Positions 15,916 to 22,815 of a stretch of 64,000 nucleotides of DNA are shown piece by piece (position 1 is the stretch's first letter; each line of letters starts with the position of its first letter). The notes beneath the pieces are model-generated. The model searched no databases, had not been told where the DNA came from, and saw only the letters and a program-made list of their open reading frames with translations. The translations under genes and the position numbers were made by a program. Origin of the DNA: Raineyella sp034933565 (lineage in GTDB: Bacteria; Actinomycetota; Actinomycetes; Propionibacteriales; Propionibacteriaceae); NCBI RefSeq assembly GCF_034933565.1, contig NZ_JAYFNG010000002.1:124001-188000 (forward strand), read 5' to 3'.

Positions 15916-15947
15916 TCGACCGACCCGAACTGGTCGACCGACCCGAA
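15916..15947 (+). repeat. Tandem 14-base repeat before the pilin gene
   Basis: TCGACCGACCCGAA occurs at 15916-15929 and 15934-15947, directly ahead of the AGGA ribosome site of the pilin gene. It may affect leader structure or be neutral. Confidence 0.5.
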
Positions 15948-15957
15948 AGGAACCCCG

Positions 15958-16140
15958 ATGAAAGTCCTCACCGCACTGGCGACCATCCTCGTCCGGCTGA
16001 CCGACGGCCCGCGCGTCCGCGACGAGCGTGGACTGTCGCAGAGCACCGAGAACGCGATTCTGCTGGCCGGGGCGGTCGCGGTCGCCACGGTCGTGATCAC
16101 CGCGGTCACCGCGTACGTCCAGGGTCACATGCCCACCTGA
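15958..16140 (+). CDS. flp: Flp-type pilin (major pilus subunit)
   Basis: A 60-residue prepilin: short basic leader (residues 1-23), then GLSQSTENAILLAGAVAVA, the Flp signature with Glu at +5 or so of the mature chain and one hydrophobic helix (about 32-53) ending VQGHMPT. A TadV-type prepilin peptidase would cut before the helix at the G-L bond; no such peptidase is in this window. The ATG follows GAAAGGAACCCCG, giving a sound ribosome site, the first clear independent one in the operon, as expected for an abundant subunit. The stop TGA overlaps a CTG that appears to start the next gene. Confidence 0.9.
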   Translation: MKVLTALATILVRLTDGPRVRDERGLSQSTENAILLAGAVAVATVVITAVTAYVQGHMPT

Positions 16141-16502
16141 GGTCCGCCGACCAGCGTGGATACACCGAGAGTCTCCAGTGGGCGCTGCTGTGGCCGGTCG
16201 TGATGCTGGTCGTGCTCGGGACCGTCCAGCTGGGGGTGTGGTGGCATGCCCGGCTCACCCTCGGGGCGGCGGCCGCCACCGCGGTCGACATGCTCAGTGT
16301 CGAATCGGCGAGCGTCGCGTCGGCCGAATCAGCCGCCCTGCGCGTCGCGGCGGCTGGTGGTGTCGAAGCCGTCACCGTCAGTGCCCGGCGCGGCCCCCGG
16401 CAGGTCGACGTCGTGGTGCGGGGGACCGCTCCGCTGGTCATCGACCTGGGCCTGTCGCGGCTCGAGGTCACCGCGTCCGCACCCCGGGAGGTGGCCCGAT
16501 GA
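16137..16502 (+). CDS. tadE: TadE-like pseudopilin with an apparent CTG start
   Basis: A 121-residue minor pilin-like protein. After a very short leader it reads QRGYTESLQWALLWPVV, the TadE pattern of Gly, Glu at +5 and a hydrophobic helix, then LTLGAAAATAVDMLS and a beta-rich tail. No ATG, GTG or TTG lies in frame between the pilin-overlapping region and the helix. CTG at 16137 overlaps the pilin stop as CTGA, the same 4-base geometry used at the other junctions of this operon. The only upstream alternative, ATG at 15912, would add about 75 residues of Arg/His-rich text that is a frame shadow of the pilin gene. Function: minor pilin or assembly factor of the Tad pilus. Confidence 0.75.
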   Translation: MRSADQRGYTESLQWALLWPVVMLVVLGTVQLGVWWHARLTLGAAAATAVDMLSVESASVASAESAALRVAAAGGVEAVTVSARRGPRQVDVVVRGTAPLVIDLGLSRLEVTASAPREVAR

Positions 16503-16921
16503 GACGACCCCGCGTGACGGACCGCGGTGCGGTCGCCGTCGAGATGGCGCTGCTCGTGCCGGCCCTGATGATGCTCACCGGTCTGGTGGTGGGCGGAGCC
16601 CGGATCTGGACGGCCCGGGCCACCGTCGAGGAGGCTGCCCATCGGGCCGTACGCACCGCCACCGTCCGCTCCGATGCCCGCATGTCCGCCCGGGCCGCCG
16701 AGGAAGCGGGCCGGGCCAACCTTGCTGATCTGCCCTGTCGCAGCTCGTCGGTGAGCGTCGACGTGGCTGCTCTGCATCGCCCGCCCGGCACACCGGGCAC
16801 CGTCCGGGCCACCGTCGCCTGCACCGTCGCGCTCGGGGACCTGGTCGTGCCGGGGCTGCCGGGTGAGCTGACCCTGCGGGGGAGCGCCGCCAGTGTCGTC
16901 GACAGGTACCGGGGGCGATGA
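16499..16921 (+). CDS. TadE/TadF-like pseudopilin
   Basis: A 140-residue second minor pilin: MRRPRVTDRGAVAVEMALLV has the Gly and Glu+5 cleavage signature, followed by a helix (about residues 13-35) and a soluble domain with two Cys (CRSSSVSV and VACTVALG) that could form a disulfide outside the cell. It overlaps the previous gene by ATGA and the next one by ATGA. TadE and TadF pseudopilins prime or adapt the Flp pilus; which of the two this one is cannot be decided from sequence alone. Confidence 0.8.
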   Translation: MRRPRVTDRGAVAVEMALLVPALMMLTGLVVGGARIWTARATVEEAAHRAVRTATVRSDARMSARAAEEAGRANLADLPCRSSSVSVDVAALHRPPGTPGTVRATVACTVALGDLVVPGLPGELTLRGSAASVVDRYRGR

Positions 16922-19812
16922 TGAGGACCGTACGAGGACTGCTGGCCCTGGCCGTGTTGCTGGGGTCGGTGCTGGTGGTCCCCTGGCTGCTGGTCTCCTG
17001 GGGCCGCTACCCGGCACCCGCCGAGCTCGGCCTCGAGCAGCTGCTGCTGGTGCCTGACGACGGCCGGGTCCTGCTGTGGCTGCTGACCGGCCTGGGCTGG
17101 CTGGTGTGGCTGCTGTTCACCCTGTCCGTGGCCGCGGAGGTCGTCGGGGCCGTGGGTGGCCGTGTCGTACGTCTCCCCGGGCTGCGCTGGATGCAGCTGG
17201 CCTCCGGGACCCTGCTGCTCGCCGTCCTGATGATGCTCGGCACCGGCCAGCGCGACGGCCCGCCCGGAGTGTCCGGAGGCGTCGAGGGCCCGGCACCCGC
17301 GGTCGCCGTGGCGTACGCGGCGCCGACCCAACCCACCGGCCCGGCCCTGCCCGCCGCAACGGAGGCTGCCGAGCACGAGGCCACTGGGCTGCACGAGGAG
17401 CAGGTCGGTACCGGCGAGCGGGCGCCGGCCCGACCCGAGACGTTCGAGTACCGGGTGCAGCGCGGCGACGACCTGTGGACCCTCGCGGAGACCTACCTCG
17501 GCGACGGTCTGGAATGGCGCCGGATCCGTGACCTCAATCCGCGACTGTTGCGCCACGACCCCGACCACTTGGAGGCGGGCTGGGTCCTCGCCCTTCCCCT
17601 GCCAGCGGACGCTGCCGGGATGGGGCCACGGGAGGGGGTGGCCCCCGACAGCGGGTCGGCGGAGTCGGTCCCGGGCGGTCTTCCCACGGCGTCCGAATCG
17701 GCGCCCGCCTCTGTCGAGTCGGCGCCGCGGACTGAGCCGGCACTGCAGACCGGCCCCGCTCCCGTCGAGGCGGCGCCGCAGACCGAGCCGGCACTGCAGA
17801 CCGACCCCGCTCCCGTCGAGGCGACGCCGCAGACCGGGCCGGCCCCGGCGGAGGCGATGATCGACCCTGACCGGGAGCGGAGCCTGGCGTTGGGCGGCAT
17901 CGGGACGCTGGCCGCCACCGGGATCGTCGCCGGCCTGGCCGGCCGTCGGCACCTCCAGCTCGTCCAGCGGCCGGTGGGCCGGGTCCCGCAACGTCCCGGT
18001 GAGGGCGCCGAGCGCCTGCGCAACGCCCTGCTGGCCACCGACGTACCTGACGAGATCGAGGTGGTCGAGTGGGCGGTGCACATGGTCGCCCGCCATGCTC
18101 TGCGCACCGGACGACTGGCTGCGCTCGACTGGCTCCGGGTCGGTGACACCGACCTCGAGTTCGCCTGGGACCGGCATCACGATGACGGTGCGGACGACAG
18201 GTGGGCAGCCGCGGCCCCGGCGCCGTTCGTCGACACCGGGTCGTCGTGGGTGGTCCCGCGCGCCGAGGTCGTGGCGGACCGGGCCGGATCGTCCGGGGAT
18301 GAGCTGCTGCGTCCGTGGCCGACCCTGGTGTCCCTGGGGACCGGCGAGGACGACGACACCCATCTGGTCGACCTCGAGCGGTGGGGCCGTCTCAGTGTCC
18401 ATGCCGACACCGCCGAACGCGCCGGGGAGATCCTCACCTCCTACGTCCTGGATCTGGTCACCAGCTCCTGGGCCGGTGCTGCGCGGGTCGTGGTCGTCGG
18501 GGACGACGGTGGACTGGTCGACACCAGTGGCGTCGAGCACGTCCGCCATGTCGACGACCTCGACGACATCATCACGGCCTGGGAGGCCACCGTCGCCACC
18601 CAGCAATCCCTGGTCGCCGTGGCGGACGCCCCCATCGCGGTGCTGCGGCTCGATCCCGACTTCGCCGAGGCCTGGGCACCGCAGGTCGTGGTCCTGCTGG
18701 CGGACATCACCCCGGCCCAGCGCCGCCGCCTCGGCGACCGCTTCACCCGTACGCATCGGGGACCGATCGTGCTGGTCTCCGAGCATCCGGGTGGCGAGGC
18801 GACGCTGCTCGTCGACGAATCCCCCCTGCGGGCACGGTTCGAGCCGGCAGGGATCGACCTCACCCCGCAACGGGTCGCGCGACGGACCCGGGACGAGGTG
18901 GTCGAACTGCACCGCAACACCTCCCCGGAGGCCCTGGTCCCGGCCCCCTGGGCGGGGGAGCCCCCCGGCGCCATGGTGACCGTAACCCCGACCGCGACCC
19001 CGTCCTTCGCCACACTGGTCACCACCGCGCAGACCCTCGTCGAGGAGGAGCCCCCGATGTCAGATGACCCGAGGCTCCTGCTGCTGGGCCCGATCGGGCT
19101 GGAGGGTGCCCGGGGCACCCCGCCCAGCCGCGCCCCCCGGCAGTGCCTGGAGTACTGCGCCTGGCTGCTCGAACACCCGAACGCCACCTCGGTGGAGATG
19201 GCCCGGGCCCTGCTGGTGGCCGAGAGCACCCGGCGGTCCAACATGAGCCGGCTGCGCGGCTGGCTCGGCACCTCCGCCGACGGCCGGCCCTATCTGCCCG
19301 AGGCCTACTCGGGCCGGATCCGGCTGGATCCCGCCGTCAGGTCCGACTGGCAGGAGGTGCAGGTGCTGCTCGGACGTGGCATCGCGCAGACCAGCAGCGC
19401 CACCCTCGCCGCCATCCTCGACCTGGTCCGCGGCGCCCCACTGGCCGACGCCCCGCCCGGTGACTGGACCTGGGCCGAGGAGCTGCGGATCGAGTCCGCC
19501 TGCGCCATCCGTGATGTCGCCGACGAGCTCGCCGCCCGGGCCCTCGACGAGCAGGACCTCGACCTCGCCAAGTGGGCGATCGGCCGCGGACTGGTCGCGG
19601 CACCGGCGGACGAACTGCTGCTGCGGCGGCTGCTGGTCGCCGAGCACCGGTCGGGCAACACCCGCGAGGTCGAGCGGCTGGTCTTCACCCTGAACAAGCA
19701 GGCGCACACCCTCGGCATCGACCTGCTGCCCGAGACCGTCTCCCTCATGCAGGAGGTCCTCGAGGGCGGCATCCGGATCCGCACCGCCGGGCCCCGACGC
19801 GCCGCGGTCTGA
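16918..19812 (+). CDS. Large membrane protein with LysM and BTAD-like domains, Tad-associated
   Basis: 964 residues closing the Tad operon. Three helices lie at about 5-28, 52-76 and 94-108. A LysM peptidoglycan-binding motif follows at about 175-227 (YRVQRGDDLWTLAETYLGDG), then a Pro/Ala/Glu linker with 17-residue repeats (266-310), a fourth helix (about 324-342), and a long soluble region. The C-terminus (about 718-960) reads as a winged-helix-like segment plus a bacterial transcriptional activator (BTAD/TPR) domain, with LAKWAIGRGLVAAPADELLLRRL near 883. Similar LysM-BTAD proteins occur next to Tad loci in other actinobacteria. It could link the cell wall to a cytosolic sensing or scaffolding domain; DNA binding is not shown. 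The start overlaps the previous stop. Confidence 0.75.
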   Translation: MMRTVRGLLALAVLLGSVLVVPWLLVSWGRYPAPAELGLEQLLLVPDDGRVLLWLLTGLGWLVWLLFTLSVAAEVVGAVGGRVVRLPGLRWMQLASGTLLLAVLMMLGTGQRDGPPGVSGGVEGPAPAVAVAYAAPTQPTGPALPAATEAAEHEATGLHEEQVGTGERAPARPETFEYRVQRGDDLWTLAETYLGDGLEWRRIRDLNPRLLRHDPDHLEAGWVLALPLPADAAGMGPREGVAPDSGSAESVPGGLPTASESAPASVESAPRTEPALQTGPAPVEAAPQTEPALQTDPAPVEATPQTGPAPAEAMIDPDRERSLALGGIGTLAATGIVAGLAGRRHLQLVQRPVGRVPQRPGEGAERLRNALLATDVPDEIEVVEWAVHMVARHALRTGRLAALDWLRVGDTDLEFAWDRHHDDGADDRWAAAAPAPFVDTGSSWVVPRAEVVADRAGSSGDELLRPWPTLVSLGTGEDDDTHLVDLERWGRLSVHADTAERAGEILTSYVLDLVTSSWAGAARVVVVGDDGGLVDTSGVEHVRHVDDLDDIITAWEATVATQQSLVAVADAPIAVLRLDPDFAEAWAPQVVVLLADITPAQRRRLGDRFTRTHRGPIVLVSEHPGGEATLLVDESPLRARFEPAGIDLTPQRVARRTRDEVVELHRNTSPEALVPAPWAGEPPGAMVTVTPTATPSFATLVTTAQTLVEEEPPMSDDPRLLLLGPIGLEGARGTPPSRAPRQCLEYCAWLLEHPNATSVEMARALLVAESTRRSNMSRLRGWLGTSADGRPYLPEAYSGRIRLDPAVRSDWQEVQVLLGRGIAQTSSATLAAILDLVRGAPLADAPPGDWTWAEELRIESACAIRDVADELAARALDEQDLDLAKWAIGRGLVAAPADELLLRRLLVAEHRSGNTREVERLVFTLNKQAHTLGIDLLPETVSLMQEVLEGGIRIRTAGPRRAAV
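17713..17842 (+). repeat. 51-base in-frame repeats in the LysM/BTAD gene
   Basis: Units begin at 17713, 17764 and 17815 (GTCGAG start), each coding 17 residues of the type VEAAPQTEPALQTDPAP; the third is partial. They form the flexible linker between the LysM motif and the fourth helix, so copy number could change linker length. Confidence 0.7.
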
Positions 19813-19896
19813 CGGCGCTGGGCCGGCGGATCGGCTGACAGGTGCGGGCCTGCGTGGTGATGATGAAAGGAACCCTGTCCCGACCGGAGGTCAATG

Positions 19897-20913
19897 ATGA
19901 CCGATAACGTCCGCGGACCGGCGCCGGCACCCGATGCCGGCGTCAGGCTCGATCTCTACTCCACGATGGTGCTCGCCCGCACCTTTGAGCTCGCCATCCA
20001 GCGCGAGTACCACGCCGACAAGGGCCCCGGCTTCGACATCGGCAAGGGACTGGTGCCCGGCGAGATGCACCTGTCCGCCGGCCAGGAGCCCGTCGCCGCC
20101 GGCGTCTGCGCCCACCTGACCACCGACGACGCCATCACCGCCACCCACCGCCCGCACCACTTCGCCATCGCCCACGGCGTCGACCTGGACCGGATGACCG
20201 CCGAGATCTTCGGCCGCGAAACCGGGCTCGGCCGCGGCCGCGGCGGCCACATGCATCTGTTCGACCCGACCACCCACCTCTCCTGCTCCGGCATCGTCGC
20301 CGAGGGGTACCCGCCGGCCCTCGGCCAGGCGTACGCCTTCAGGACCCGCGGCACCGGCAACGTCGCCGTCGCGGTCACCGGTGAGGGCGCCGCCAACCAG
20401 GGCGCCTTCCACGAGTCGCTCAACCTCGCCGCGCTGTGGAAGCTGCCGGTCGTCTTCGTCATCGAGGACAACGCCTGGGGCATCTCCGTGCCGCGCAGCG
20501 CCTCGACCGCTGTCGCCTCGAACGCCGTCCGCGCCGCCGCGTACGACATCCCGGGGGTCCGGGTCGAGGACAACGACGTGGACGCCGTCTACGCCGCCGC
20601 CGGGGAGGCAGTAGCCCGGGCCCGCGCCGGTCAGGGCCCGACCCTGCTCGAGGTCTCCACCCTGCGCCTGCTCGGCCACTTCGAGGGCGACGCGCAGGGC
20701 TACCGCCCCGAACTCGCCGAAGTGGCCGACCACGACCCGATCCCGGCGTACGCCCGACGGCTCCAGGAGGCCGGGATCCTCGACCCGGCCACGATCGAGC
20801 GGGTCGGCGCCGAGGCCACCGAGCGGGTCGAGGCCGCGATCCGTTTCGCCAAGGAGAGCCCGCTGCCCGACCCGGCCGAGGTCCTCATGTACGCGTTCGC
20901 CGAGGAGGCCTGA
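19897..20913 (+). CDS. 2-oxoacid (pyruvate or acetoin) dehydrogenase E1, alpha subunit
   Basis: A 338-residue thiamine-diphosphate enzyme subunit. It has GRETGLGRGRGGHMHLFD (about residues 107-124) and the TPP motif GEGAANQGAFHESLNLAALW ending in EDN (about 164-192). The alpha2beta2 type is typical of pyruvate, acetoin or branched-chain dehydrogenases; GGHMHLFD is common in acetoin and pyruvate E1. The second of two adjacent ATGs was chosen because GGAGG lies six bases before it. E1 beta starts one base after its stop. No branched-chain-specific feature is seen, so the substrate is left open between pyruvate and acetoin. Confidence 0.88.
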   Translation: MTDNVRGPAPAPDAGVRLDLYSTMVLARTFELAIQREYHADKGPGFDIGKGLVPGEMHLSAGQEPVAAGVCAHLTTDDAITATHRPHHFAIAHGVDLDRMTAEIFGRETGLGRGRGGHMHLFDPTTHLSCSGIVAEGYPPALGQAYAFRTRGTGNVAVAVTGEGAANQGAFHESLNLAALWKLPVVFVIEDNAWGISVPRSASTAVASNAVRAAAYDIPGVRVEDNDVDAVYAAAGEAVARARAGQGPTLLEVSTLRLLGHFEGDAQGYRPELAEVADHDPIPAYARRLQEAGILDPATIERVGAEATERVEAAIRFAKESPLPDPAEVLMYAFAEEA

Positions 20914-20914
20914 C

Positions 20915-21943
20915 ATGACCAGTACCGCTCCCGCCACCCCCGTACGCCGCCTGAACACCGCCAAGGCGATGACCGAGGCCATCGCCCAGGAGATGCGCGC
21001 CGATCCCGAGGTGATCTACCTCGGTGAGGACGTCGGCAGCTACGGCGGCATCTTCAGCTCCACCGTCGGCCTGCTCGACGAGTTCGGCCCCACCCGGATC
21101 ATCGACACCCCGATCTCGGAGACCGCCTTCATCGGGCTCGGCATCGGCGCCGCCGTCGAGGGCATGCGCCCGATCGTCGAACTGATGTTCGCCGACTTCA
21201 TGGGGGTCTGCCTCGACCAGATCTACAACCACATGGCCAAGATCCACTTCGAGTCCGGCGGCAACGTCAAGGTCCCGATGGTCCTCACCACCGCGGTCGG
21301 CGGCGGCTACTCCGACGGCGCCCAGCACAGCCAGTGCCTGTGGGGGACCTTCGGCCACCTGCCCGGGATGAAGATCGTCGTGCCGTCCAACCCCGCCGAC
21401 GCCAAGGGACTGATGACCGCCGCCATCCGCGACGACGGACCGGTCGTCTACATGTTCCACAAGGGCGTGATGGGCCTGGCCTGGATGGCCAGGAACAAGC
21501 GGTCCATCGACGTCGTCCCCGAGGGCGACTACGTGGTGCCGATCGGCAAGGCCGCCGTGGCCCACGAGGGCGCCGACGTCACCGTGGTGACCCTGTCGCT
21601 GTCGGTGCACCACGCCCTCGACGTCGCCGAGAAGCTGGCGGCCGAGGGGATCGGCGTCGAGGTCATCGACCTGCGCTCCGTCGTCCCGCTCGACCGGGAG
21701 GCGATCATCACCTCGGTCGCGAAGACCGGCCGGCTGGTCGTCGTCGACGAGGACTACCTGTCGTACGGGGTCTCCGGCGAGGTCGTCGCCTCGGTGGTCG
21801 AGGCCGACCCGACCCTGCTGAAGGCGGCGCCGAAGCGGCTCGCCGTGCCGGACATCCCGATCCCGTACAGCCATGTCCTGGAGTACGCGGTGCTGCCGCG
21901 CCAGGAGCAGATCGAGGCCGCGATCCGGGAGGTGCTGCAGTGA
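20915..21943 (+). CDS. 2-oxoacid (pyruvate or acetoin) dehydrogenase E1, beta subunit
   Basis: 342 residues, full length. It carries the family's MTEAIAQEMRADPEVIYLGEDV opening, the GIGAAVEGMRPIVELMFADF segment, the YSDGAQHSQ loop at the active site, and the C-terminal transketolase fold (IDLRSVVPLDREAI). With the alpha subunit it decarboxylates the 2-oxoacid and passes the acyl group to a lipoyl domain. GAGGAGG at the end of the alpha gene serves as ribosome site, and the stop overlaps the lipoyl-domain gene (GTGA), so the three are one translational unit. Confidence 0.9.
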   Translation: MTSTAPATPVRRLNTAKAMTEAIAQEMRADPEVIYLGEDVGSYGGIFSSTVGLLDEFGPTRIIDTPISETAFIGLGIGAAVEGMRPIVELMFADFMGVCLDQIYNHMAKIHFESGGNVKVPMVLTTAVGGGYSDGAQHSQCLWGTFGHLPGMKIVVPSNPADAKGLMTAAIRDDGPVVYMFHKGVMGLAWMARNKRSIDVVPEGDYVVPIGKAAVAHEGADVTVVTLSLSVHHALDVAEKLAAEGIGVEVIDLRSVVPLDREAIITSVAKTGRLVVVDEDYLSYGVSGEVVASVVEADPTLLKAAPKRLAVPDIPIPYSHVLEYAVLPRQEQIEAAIREVLQ

Positions 21944-22173
21944 CCGAGGTGGTCTTCCCCGAGATGAATGCCGAGGACAGTGGCGCCACCGGCGTCGTCG
22001 CCACCTGGTACGCCGCCGAGGGCGAGCAGGTCGCCGAGGGACAACTCATCGCCGAGGTGCAGATGGACAAGGTCGACGCCGAGGTGATGGCTCCCGCCGG
22101 CGGGACCATCGCCCTGCTCGCCGCCGAGGGGGACGAGGTGGCGCAGGGATCGGTGATCGCGCAGATCAGCTAG
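21940..22173 (+). CDS. Free-standing lipoyl-domain protein
   Basis: A 77-residue protein that is just one biotinyl/lipoyl domain: FPEMNAEDSGATGVVATWYA at the start, and the modified Lys (K44) in QMDKVDAEV at the hairpin. E2 acyltransferases normally carry this domain fused to a subunit-binding and a catalytic domain; neither is present here, and no E2 or E3 follows. It may be a mobile carrier that serves the E1 encoded upstream and an E2/E3 encoded elsewhere. The GTG start overlaps the E1 beta stop. The length matches a single domain exactly, so it is unlikely to be a truncated E2: a hairpin terminator follows directly. Confidence 0.85.
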   Translation: MTEVVFPEMNAEDSGATGVVATWYAAEGEQVAEGQLIAEVQMDKVDAEVMAPAGGTIALLAAEGDEVAQGSVIAQIS

Positions 22174-22196
22174 CTCCCTCGGCCGGCCGACACGCA

Positions 22197-22228
22197 GGTG
22201 CCCTCGCCCGGATCAGGACGAGGGCACC
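22197..22228. terminator. Terminator after the E1/lipoyl operon
   Basis: Perfect 10-base arms, GGTGCCCTCG and CGAGGGCACC, around a 12-base loop, 24 bases after the stop codon. No T-run follows. Confidence 0.65.
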
Positions 22229-22310
22229 CGTACGTCCGGCGGGCAGGCGGACCCCGTGGGTCGGGCGGACCGGATGCCCGGGGCCGTGGCGATCCCACCC
22301 TGCGACGGAG

Positions 22311-22326
22311 TGTGACGTAGGTTACA
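22311..22326. promoter_or_regulatory. GlxR/CRP-type site before the acetate permease genes
   Basis: TGTGACGTAGGTTACA matches the corynebacterial GlxR consensus TGTGANNTANNTCACA at every fixed position but one (TACA instead of CACA). It lies about 160 bases before the DUF485 gene in the 5' region of the permease operon. This suggests cAMP-linked control of acetate uptake; the regulator gene is not in the window. Confidence 0.5.
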
Positions 22327-22488
22327 TGGAACCGGCGGAGGAAACAGTCTCAGGCTGCCCTAAGTTATTGAACTGTTACCGAAGGTGCCCATCTGGGCCA
22401 GGCTTTCCTCTTACGGGTGCACCGGGGAATGGTTAGGGTGACGCTGATCTCACGCCCCTGTGAGCCGTTTCACCCCAGGAGCGATTCC

Positions 22489-22815
22489 ATGCCCAGCCCC
22501 ACCCGCTACAGAGAGGTAGAGAAGTCGGCTGAGTTCGTCGAGCTGCGGAAGAGATTCCGCAGCTTCGCGTTCCCGATGACTGTCGCCTTCCTCGTCTGGT
22601 ACTTCATCTACGTCCTGCTGTCCGTGTACGCGGTCGGCTGGATGAGCACCCGTATCGCCGGCAACATCACCATCGGTCTGCTGATCTCCTTCCTCCAGTT
22701 CGTCACCACGTTCCTCATCACGTGGCTGTACATCCGGCATGCGAACCGGTCCCTCGACCCGCTGTCCGCGCAGCTGAAGACCGACCTCGAGTCCGACCAG
22801 GAAGGGGCCCACTGA
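22489..22815 (+). CDS. DUF485 membrane protein (YjcH-like), ActP partner
   Basis: 108 residues with two helices (about 32-52 and 64-90) and the DUF485 pattern FRSFAFPMTVAFLVWYFIYVLL. Genes of this family almost always precede the sodium:solute symporter ActP; a role in permease folding or activity is assumed from that linkage. The ATG at 22489 was chosen for the AGGAG eight bases before it; an earlier in-frame start has no ribosome site. The stop and the actP start share one base (TGATG), so translation is coupled. Confidence 0.9.
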   Translation: MPSPTRYREVEKSAEFVELRKRFRSFAFPMTVAFLVWYFIYVLLSVYAVGWMSTRIAGNITIGLLISFLQFVTTFLITWLYIRHANRSLDPLSAQLKTDLESDQEGAH

